This document shows, one piece after another, positions 1 through 5,321 of a DNA stretch of 13,751 bases (position 1 is the first letter of the stretch; each line of letters starts with the position of its first letter). Position numbers and translations under genes: made by a program. The DNA is taken from NCBI GenBank assembly GCA_964635995.1, contig CAZWRA010000031.1:1-13751 (forward strand), written 5' to 3'. The DNA comes from JAGQLF01 sp964635995. Lineage in GTDB: Bacteria; Patescibacteriota; Dojkabacteria; J137. The notes beneath the pieces were generated by a model, which worked only from the letters and a program-made list of their open reading frames with translations, did not search any database and was not told the origin of the DNA.

Positions 1-16
1 TTTTGATAAAATTCAT
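1..16 (-). CDS. possible start of a divergent gene, cut by the window edge
   Basis: On the minus strand an ATG at 16-14 opens a frame (M-N-F-I-K) that runs off the window. An AAGGA-like element lies a few bases upstream, and a TATAAT is present on the minus strand at 66-61, which would give a leader of about 37 nt. Five codons are too few to recognise anything, so this is only a possibility based on start context. Confidence 0.18.
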
Positions 17-78
17 TTGTCCTTATCTGGTAATTATCTATCTTTAGAGGTCACTATTCAATTATAGGAAATTTTCGA

Positions 79-87
79 TGCTATAAT
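79..87 (+). promoter_or_regulatory. extended -10 promoter of the histidine kinase gene
   Basis: TG-C-TATAAT (TG at 79-80, hexamer at 82-87) is a perfect extended -10 element. No convincing -35 is seen 17 bp upstream, which extended -10 promoters do not require. Transcription would begin near 94, leaving about 16 nt before the ATG at 110 and no Shine-Dalgarno sequence. Confidence 0.6.
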
Positions 88-109
88 ACAGCGTCATTTT
101 AAGTTTTAT

Positions 110-1786
110 ATGGGTGAGAATACAGAAGAAACAGTAGATGCAACTAACACAGGTAGTTTCAATGACGCCGATACTATAATAACCCGACCTGATGATGTAA
201 AACTGAATCTTCTAAGACAAATGGCTATAATTAATGAAGTTGAACAAGCTTTGCCTGCTTTAGTTCGTATCCAATATCATGGTCATCCTTTAATTGTAGT
301 TTGTGTAAAAGATAACTCTCTAAATATCGAGGCTTCATCTCCTTTTTTGTCTAGTCGAATAGGACAGATGAATGATGTATTACTAGCTAATATTAATCCT
401 GTTGATTTGGCTTCAATGAATAAAGTTATAGCAAACATGTTAGGAGATGAGAATGATACTATTAAAACTCTTTCTCCAAGAAAAGTGAATTTCAGAATTT
501 TAAGACCAGGGTCCGAAATACAATCACCTGAATGGGTTTCAATGAAAGGTCACGTATGTAAGGTACCAAATCATAGAGAAAATTTTCCAACAAGATTCGC
601 CATTTATTTAGAACGGACTGAAGAAACTGTACTTGGAGAATATATGAAAGTATTAGGTCAATCAACAAAGATGTTAAGAAGGAATACAAATCCTGAGTTC
701 TTATTGGATGATTACAGAGGAGTTATATTAGAAGAAATACGCGAGACATTAATTAATGCATTTAAACCTTTTTCTATCGAAATAATATATCCAACAGCTC
801 TGACTGATGATAAGAAAGAAGAAAACTTAATTAAGTCTATAACTAATCGTACACCTGAATATCTACCTAATATTACTGATTCTGAGTTAGAGAACTCTTT
901 CGTCTATCTTCCATTAATTGAAGGAGATGAAGTTGCAGTAGTTGTAAGACTAGGTTTTAACTATCCTTATGCATTAAATCAAAATGCAAGAGCTGCAATA
1001 GAAATGTATAGAAATGTAGGAAGTCAGGCTCTAACCTTTCAACTTTATTTCCAAAAAATGAGAGAAAACGAAGCAGCTGTTCAACAAATGTTGATTCAAA
1101 TTTTTGACGATTTAGCTCATGAAATTGGAAATCCATTAGCAACAATCTCTACTTCTACATATTTATTAAGAAAGTATATTGAAGCTGGTAAAAATGAAGA
1201 TATTGATAAAATTTTATCTAGAATAGGTAAGTTACAACATGTAATTTCTCAAATTATTAATGAGGCCAGGTTCTTTGTAGGATTAGAAACAGATACTTAT
1301 ATACCCGAAATAACAGAAGTAAAGGGATTTAATGATATGCTGAGTGATCTTACTGAGGTTAATAAAGATCATTATCACAATGTTAGTATAAGTTTAAATT
1401 TAGGAGAAATTTTATCAATACAAACAGATGAAAGCCTATTTAAGCATATTTTCCAGAATATTATTTCTAATGCCCTAAAATATAGCTCTAAAAATTCTGA
1501 AAATACAGGCACAGTTTCTATTACTTCAAGTAGAAAAGAGGATAACAGTATTGTAATTACAGTTAGTGACAATGGTGTTGGAATTCCAGAGGACGAATTA
1601 GACAGAATTTTTGAAAGGGAATTTAGAGCAAGTACTTCGAAAGGGTTTAAAGGATCTGGTCGAGGACTTTATATAGTAAAGAAATGTGTAGACCTGTTAA
1701 ACGGTAAAATCTTAGCAGAAAGAAACCCTGAAGGTGGAATGAAATTTACAATTGAGCTTCCTCAATCAGTTGTTATTGAGAATTAA
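110..1786 (+). CDS. soluble sensor histidine kinase (PAS-like, GAF-like, HisKA, HATPase_c)
   Basis: This 558-residue protein is a two-component sensor kinase that should autophosphorylate on His337 and pass the phosphate to a response regulator. The H-box is HEIGNP at 337-342. The N-box is around NALKYS (454-459), G1 is DNGVGIP (487-493), an F-box-like segment is near 501-505, and G2 is GSGRGL (515-520). Residues about 60-170 look like a PAS/PAC fold and about 195-310 like a GAF-type sensor, both by pattern rather than clear motif. No transmembrane segment or signal peptide is visible, so it should sense a cytoplasmic signal. No response regulator lies within the window; a partner could be left of it. 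Its 3' end overlaps the convergent serine hydrolase gene by 14 nt. The ATG at 110 follows an extended -10 promoter. The kinase call is firm; the signal is unknown. Confidence 0.93.
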   Translation: MGENTEETVDATNTGSFNDADTIITRPDDVKLNLLRQMAIINEVEQALPALVRIQYHGHPLIVVCVKDNSLNIEASSPFLSSRIGQMNDVLLANINPVDLASMNKVIANMLGDENDTIKTLSPRKVNFRILRPGSEIQSPEWVSMKGHVCKVPNHRENFPTRFAIYLERTEETVLGEYMKVLGQSTKMLRRNTNPEFLLDDYRGVILEEIRETLINAFKPFSIEIIYPTALTDDKKEENLIKSITNRTPEYLPNITDSELENSFVYLPLIEGDEVAVVVRLGFNYPYALNQNARAAIEMYRNVGSQALTFQLYFQKMRENEAAVQQMLIQIFDDLAHEIGNPLATISTSTYLLRKYIEAGKNEDIDKILSRIGKLQHVISQIINEARFFVGLETDTYIPEITEVKGFNDMLSDLTEVNKDHYHNVSISLNLGEILSIQTDESLFKHIFQNIISNALKYSSKNSENTGTVSITSSRKEDNSIVITVSDNGVGIPEDELDRIFEREFRASTSKGFKGSGRGLYIVKKCVDLLNGKILAERNPEGGMKFTIELPQSVVIEN

Positions 1787-2897
1787 GTTTATTATAAACA
1801 ATTTCAGATAGATCCCTTATCTTTATATAGCCTAAAGGAAAAGGTTCAGCTCTGTTATTTAATACAACAAGAATATAATCTGTTTTTTCTCCATACACAA
1901 TTGCTGAATCAGCATATGTATCTCCTTCTTTTCCTCCAAAAAGAAATCCAACTTTATTAGCAACTTCAATTCCACTAGGTACGCCCCCCGGTATTCCATC
2001 TCTTAATCCTGGAGCTGTTGTTTTCATTAAATTAATTAAATAATCGCTATGCTCTTTATCAAGGATTGTATTTTCATAAATTCCTAATAAAACCTTTCCT
2101 ACACTCTCAGCTGTAGCAATATGGGGATCAAGGAAAAATGTCCCAGCTTTTAGTTCTTGTTGTGTTCTGTTATTAACAACTCCTGCTCCTCCTAGATAAT
2201 CATGTAAATGATAGTGAGCAGAATTGTTGCTTTCTAAAATAGCCATATCAATAAAAAGTTTAAAAGGAAGTTCTGTGCCTTCTGGATGTTGTCCAATTGT
2301 ATCTGTAACGCTATGCTTAAGTTTATTTTGAACTTTTAGTGTTGTATCAAAATTTATTTTTCCTTCTTGTATATCTTTAAGAGTTAAAATAACAGATGGG
2401 AGCTTAGAGATACTCGCAGGTGGACATTCTACCCCTGCGTTCATAAGAAGAGTTTGTTCTCTTTTTAAATCATTTATATAAATTCCATAATTCTCTAAAA
2501 AATCATTTCCTAAGTAATTTCTTAGCTCTTCTTCAAGCTCTGACATGTTTACAAGAGGGAGAGTGATTTTATAAACTAACAATTCATATTTATTATTTAT
2601 ATTATTTTTAAGCTCATTAGTTCCGATACTTCCTTTACCTGAATCTAATGTAATACTTTCATTGTTTAGAAGTGATTTATATTCAACAAGTGAAAATGCT
2701 TTGTATTCTTGGTAATTAATTACATATTTATACTGGGAATTGAAATCTAATGATTTTATAGATGAATAATTATTATTATATTCATTTCTATAATTAACAA
2801 AAGAAGCTCTTGAATAAAAAATTGCAGATGCAGAGGCTAATGATAGTATTAAAAAAATTGTTATAGGAAACATTAAATACTTAGCCTTCATTAACAT
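1773..2897 (-). CDS. class A beta-lactamase-fold serine hydrolase, membrane-anchored
   Basis: This 374-residue protein has an N-terminal membrane anchor or signal segment (about 7-26), a poorly conserved region to about 150, and then a Beta-lactamase2-type domain. The catalytic S-x-x-K is S162-I-S-K165. The SDN motif appears as S223-N-N225 and the KTG motif as K315-V-G317, all in class A order. The general-base Glu166 of class A beta-lactamases has no obvious counterpart: the omega-loop region (about 244-262) is short, and the best local match places Gln246 there. The fold and acylating serine are clear, but efficient beta-lactam hydrolysis is doubtful. A D,D-peptidase-like or other penicillin-interactive role is as likely. 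It is divergent from blaI-blaR1, and its promoter overlaps a BlaI-type operator. ATG at 2897 is used; an in-frame ATG at 2891 is equally possible. Confidence 0.82.
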   Translation of the reverse strand: MLMKAKYLMFPITIFLILSLASASAIFYSRASFVNYRNEYNNNYSSIKSLDFNSQYKYVINYQEYKAFSLVEYKSLLNNESITLDSGKGSIGTNELKNNINNKYELLVYKITLPLVNMSELEEELRNYLGNDFLENYGIYINDLKREQTLLMNAGVECPPASISKLPSVILTLKDIQEGKINFDTTLKVQNKLKHSVTDTIGQHPEGTELPFKLFIDMAILESNNSAHYHLHDYLGGAGVVNNRTQQELKAGTFFLDPHIATAESVGKVLLGIYENTILDKEHSDYLINLMKTTAPGLRDGIPGGVPSGIEVANKVGFLFGGKEGDTYADSAIVYGEKTDYILVVLNNRAEPFPLGYIKIRDLSEIVYNKLNSQ

Positions 2898-2934
2898 GAT
2901 TTTATTAATACAATATAACTTAGAATAAAAATTT

Positions 2935-2963
2935 TATATAGATAATAAAAAACTACTACACAA
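2935..2963 (-). promoter_or_regulatory. promoter of the serine hydrolase gene
   Basis: On the minus strand TTGTGT (2963-2958) is separated by 17 bp from TATATA (2940-2935), a good sigma70 arrangement. Transcription would start near 2928, about 30 nt before the ATG. The -35 box lies inside the BlaI-type operator at 2954-2969, so a bound repressor would block it. Confidence 0.55.
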
Positions 2964-2969
2964 ATAGTT
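2954..2969 (+). promoter_or_regulatory. BlaI/MecI-type operator in the divergent region
   Basis: TACTACACAAATAGTT contains the inverted halves ACTA...TAGT separated by 6 bp, the same layout as the stronger site at 4255-4270. BlaI/MecI repressors bind palindromes of the TACTACA/TGTAGTA kind. The site sits between the blaI gene and the divergent serine hydrolase gene, as expected for autoregulation. The right half is degenerate, so affinity is uncertain. Confidence 0.6.
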
Positions 2970-2991
2970 ATAGATCTGAAATAATGTGTTT

Positions 2992-3357
2992 ATGAAGAAT
3001 ATGTTAGGAGATCTTGAAGAAAAAATTATGAATGTAATCTGGTTTTGTGACCAAGCTCTGAAACCTTCAGAAGTTAAAAAAGCTATAGGTGGAGATTATG
3101 CATACACTACAATAATGACAGTAATGTCACGATTACATCAAAAAGGCATTCTAAAAAGAAAGAAAAATGGTAAGGCTTATTATTACTCGGCTTCTAAAGA
3201 AAAAGAAACTTTTATAAAACCTAAACTAAGGGGGATTTTTAAAAACATTTTAGAGTCTTATGGTGATCTAGCGGTATCTCAATTTGTAGATGTCTTGGAA
3301 ACACTTGATCCAGAAGATTTAGAAAAATTGAAAGAATATCTCAATGATAAAAAGTAA
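2992..3357 (+). CDS. blaI: BlaI/MecI-family transcriptional repressor
   Basis: This is a winged-helix repressor of about 121 residues, the usual BlaI/MecI length. The N-terminal LGDLEEKIMNVIW segment and the recognition-helix region YTTIMTVMSRLHQKGIL, followed by a basic wing (KRKKNGKAYYY), are diagnostic. The C-terminal dimerisation part carries a Gln-Phe pair (residues 99-100 counted from GTG 2986) where S. aureus MecI/BlaI have the Asn-Phe cleaved during induction. It should bind TACTAC...GTAGTA palindromes, present upstream of its own gene and of the downstream dsbA-like gene. ATG at 2992 is preferred; GTG at 2986 and ATG at 3001 are in frame and none has a Shine-Dalgarno. Its end overlaps the blaR1 start by 14 nt, implying translational coupling. 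The symbol marks the family; a role in beta-lactam resistance is not implied. Confidence 0.9.
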   Translation: MKNMLGDLEEKIMNVIWFCDQALKPSEVKKAIGGDYAYTTIMTVMSRLHQKGILKRKKNGKAYYYSASKEKETFIKPKLRGIFKNILESYGDLAVSQFVDVLETLDPEDLEKLKEYLNDKK

Positions 3358-4234
3358 ATTATTATTCCAAAACTTAACAATTCTATTAATTGCGATCTCA
3401 ATTATTGTTTATTTAGTTTTTATTTTTTCATTATTTAGTGAAGTACTCGAAAGTTGTATTACTGAGATACTACTGATTAGTAATAACCTAAGCTTTGTTG
3501 GTTTAACTGGAAATTCAAAATTTTACTTATATATTCTCTCAGTAGTTTTTCTTTCATTTTTAATCTTTAGAATTATAAGTGGAATATTTTATTTGATTAG
3601 CTCAATATTAAAGACAGAATTGTATCTTGCAAATTTAAATAAAGAAAAGTATAAAGATTTTTATATTGTTTATAGTAATAAGTCTTTTGCATTTACAGCT
3701 GGATTTTTAAGACCACAGATTTATATCTCTAGTAATCTTCTCAAAAAATTAAGTAAAAAAGAAATAGACTCAGTAATTACACATGAATTAATTCATAAAA
3801 ATTCACATGATCCATTAAAGAAAATATTAATTAAAACATTTGTAAAGATATTCATTCCATTTCCAAATAACAAAAGTTTTATCTCTACCTTTATTTTAAT
3901 GAGAGAGTCTGTAGCAAGTATAAACATAGAATTGATAAAAAAGATTAATCCTCTTGAAAATAGCTTATTAAGTTATTATGGTGATGAAATAAATTTGATT
4001 AATCCTAAAAAGAAAAATTATTTATCTTTTATATATGTTATAGGCCTAACTTTTTTATTCTTATTCATATCTGCTTTTCTAAATATTTCAGAGGCAAATT
4101 CAATTTCAGTTTGTCATGACGAATCTTCTTGCTTGCTTTTAGAGAGAAGTGATAACATTACCAAACTGCCAGGGCAGTGTAGGGAAATTCTGTACACTCC
4201 TGTACCTAACTACAGTAGAGTTTCCAGAATTTAA
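3344..4234 (+). CDS. blaR1: BlaR1-like M56 zinc metalloprotease lacking the penicillin-sensor domain
   Basis: This 296-residue integral membrane protein has predicted membrane segments near 11-32, 60-88 and 226-247. A cytoplasmic gluzincin domain between the last two carries the H147-E-L-I-H151 zinc site in a typical M56 context (AGFLRPQIYIS before, NSHDPL after). E188 in the MRES segment is a plausible third ligand. BlaR1/MecR1 normally run to nearly 600 residues with a C-terminal penicillin-binding sensor; here only about 49 residues follow the last membrane segment. That tail contains Cys257, Cys263 and Cys279; the only other cysteine, Cys38, falls in the loop predicted on the same outer face. 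It overlaps blaI by 14 nt. By analogy it would cleave or trigger cleavage of BlaI after an outside signal. That the signal is thiol redox state is my inference. Confidence 0.85.
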   Translation: MIKSKLLFQNLTILLIAISIIVYLVFIFSLFSEVLESCITEILLISNNLSFVGLTGNSKFYLYILSVVFLSFLIFRIISGIFYLISSILKTELYLANLNKEKYKDFYIVYSNKSFAFTAGFLRPQIYISSNLLKKLSKKEIDSVITHELIHKNSHDPLKKILIKTFVKIFIPFPNNKSFISTFILMRESVASINIELIKKINPLENSLLSYYGDEINLINPKKKNYLSFIYVIGLTFLFLFISAFLNISEANSISVCHDESSCLLLERSDNITKLPGQCREILYTPVPNYSRVSRI

Positions 4235-4270
4235 TTGACACTCAAAAATCTTTTTACTACACTGGTAGTA
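4235..4270 (+). promoter_or_regulatory. sigma70 promoter of the dsbA-like gene with overlapping BlaI-type operator
   Basis: TTGACA (4235-4240), 17 bp, then TACACT (4258-4263) form the clearest promoter in the window. TACTACACTGGTAGTA at 4255-4270 is a palindrome (TACTAC-4-GTAGTA) matching BlaI/MecI operators and covers the -10 and probable start site. Occupancy by BlaI would exclude RNA polymerase. The start near 4270 gives a leader of about 24 nt to the GTG at 4294. Confidence 0.8.
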
Positions 4271-4293
4271 GTTTTATTTATTATCTTATTATC

Positions 4294-5115
4294 GTGACTG
4301 ACGAAACAAAAACAAAGAAAGTTGCTACGAGTACAGATGATGTTGTAACTATAGATATACAACCATTTCTTACTCCAATAGCACTTGTAATTTCAGCAAT
4401 CTTTATTTCAATTAGTTTTATTGTTGGAATGAACATGCTTTCAGGAAGTATTAAAGATTCAGGAGGTATATTAGGTTCAGGTTCTGGAACAGGTACTGGT
4501 ACAACAGTTCCTCCAGCAGGTGATCCTGTTGCAGGAGATCCTACAACTGGTGTTGCTTCAATAGATGATGATGCTAGATTAGGGGATAGCGATTCAAAGG
4601 TAGCATTAATAGAATTTAGTGATTATAACTGCGGATTCTGCGGAAGATTTCATACAGATGGAACTTTTGATCAAATAGTTCAAAACTATGTAGATACTGG
4701 AGATATGATGTATGTTTATAGAGACTTTCCTGGAGTTGGAGGGGAAACAACAGCTAAAGTTGCCTCAGCTGCAGAATGTATTAAAAGAGATCTTGGAGGA
4801 AGTGACGAAGATTTCTTTGCATTCGTAAAATTAAAATATGCTAATCAACAAGCAAATGATAATGAAACTTTAGCAGGATATGCTGAATCTATTGGTCTAG
4901 ATAGAGATGCATTCCTCGCATGTGCAGAATCTGAGAAATACTTAGATGAAGTTTACGCTGACTTAGATGCAGGAACTTCAATCGGAATTACAGGTACTCC
5001 TTCATTCTTAGTAGGAGTATTTGATGGAGATGGAAATGTTGATGGTGAAATCATTGTTGGAGCTCAACCATATGATGCTTTCGCAGCAGCAATTGAAAGA
5101 CAACTTGCGCTATAA
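4294..5115 (+). CDS. membrane-anchored DsbA-like thiol:disulfide oxidoreductase (Thioredoxin_4)
   Basis: This 273-residue protein has a cytoplasmic N-tail, one membrane anchor (about 27-49) and a Gly/Thr/Pro-rich linker (about 57-88). A DsbA-type thioredoxin domain follows, with the active site C113-G-F-C116 and the cis-proline loop G-T-P236. Cys162 and Cys210 may form a second pair. It should oxidise or isomerise cysteines of exported proteins on the outer face of the membrane, with the DsbB-like protein encoded at 7926-8384 as a plausible reoxidant. The GTG start is set by the promoter at 4235-4263 and by the start of the reading frame; no Shine-Dalgarno is present. The gene stands alone between a BlaI-type operator and an intrinsic terminator, so BlaI/BlaR1 control is likely. 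Function is firm, direction (oxidase or isomerase) is not. Confidence 0.9.
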   Translation: MTDETKTKKVATSTDDVVTIDIQPFLTPIALVISAIFISISFIVGMNMLSGSIKDSGGILGSGSGTGTGTTVPPAGDPVAGDPTTGVASIDDDARLGDSDSKVALIEFSDYNCGFCGRFHTDGTFDQIVQNYVDTGDMMYVYRDFPGVGGETTAKVASAAECIKRDLGGSDEDFFAFVKLKYANQQANDNETLAGYAESIGLDRDAFLACAESEKYLDEVYADLDAGTSIGITGTPSFLVGVFDGDGNVDGEIIVGAQPYDAFAAAIERQLAL

Positions 5116-5134
5116 GTTTTGTTACAAATTAAAG

Positions 5135-5158
5135 AAAGCCTCTTCGGAGGCTTTTTTT
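5135..5158 (+). terminator. intrinsic terminator of the dsbA-like gene
   Basis: AAAGCCTC (5135-5142) pairs perfectly with GAGGCTTT (5147-5154) around a TTCG tetraloop, and the T-run extends from 5152 to 5158. It begins about 20 nt after the stop codon. It is the only convincing Rho-independent terminator I find in the window. Confidence 0.93.
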
Positions 5159-5184
5159 GAGCTTTAATATTTAGTTTTTATAAT
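5157..5184 (+). promoter_or_regulatory. candidate upstream promoter for nrdDG
   Basis: TTGAGC (5157-5162), 16 bp, and TATAAT (5179-5184) follow directly after the terminator. Transcription from near 5191 would give a leader of about 110-120 nt that includes the NrdR boxes. ATGGTTTCACCAT at 5183-5195 is a 5-3-5 inverted repeat straddling the probable start site. A TTGACA at 5216-5221 abuts the first NrdR box but has no good -10 at normal spacing. Confidence 0.4.
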
Positions 5185-5221
5185 GGTTTCACCATAAATT
5201 GTATTAATTCAGAGTTTGACA

Positions 5222-5270
5222 ACACAATATCTTGTGTGTTGCTTTGGAGGTACTACACAATATGTTGTAT
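5222..5270 (+). promoter_or_regulatory. tandem NrdR boxes upstream of nrdD
   Basis: Box 1 is ACACAATATCTTGTGT (5222-5237) and box 2 is ACACAATATGTTGTAT (5255-5270). Both fit the palindromic NrdR consensus of roughly ACAC-W-ATATAT-W-GTGT. Their starts are 33 bp apart, about three helical turns, as is usual for paired NrdR sites. NrdR represses ribonucleotide reductase genes in response to dATP/ATP, and the following gene is a class III reductase, so the assignment is well supported. A third left half-site, ACACAAT, lies 32 bp further on at 5287-5293. Confidence 0.85.
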
Positions 5271-5321
5271 TTTTATTTTAGTTTTAACACAATTTTTGTA
5301 ATGTCAAAAAAAATTGAATGA
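5262..5321 (+). other. possible 19-codon leader frame overlapping the nrdD start
   Basis: GGAGG at 5246-5250, one of the few Shine-Dalgarno-like sequences in the window, lies 11 nt before an ATG at 5262. This opens a short frame through a second ATG (5301) to TGA at 5319-5321, overlapping the TTG assigned to nrdD. If the A8 run at 5306-5313 were A7, this frame would fuse to nrdD and ATG 5301 (M-S-K-K-L-N-E-I) would be its natural start. Either reading is uncertain, and the ATG at 5262 lies inside NrdR box 2. Confidence 0.2.

Noticed and set aside
492..1572. Three short minus-strand frames (492-689, 957-1145, 1375-1572) inside the kinase gene
   Set aside because: They lie opposite a well-supported kinase gene, have no recognisable domains and no start context.
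4165..4178. Inverted repeat ACTGCC-AG-GGCAGT
   Set aside because: It lies in the BlaR1 tail coding region, has no T-run, and the tight loop makes a weak hairpin; not a terminator.
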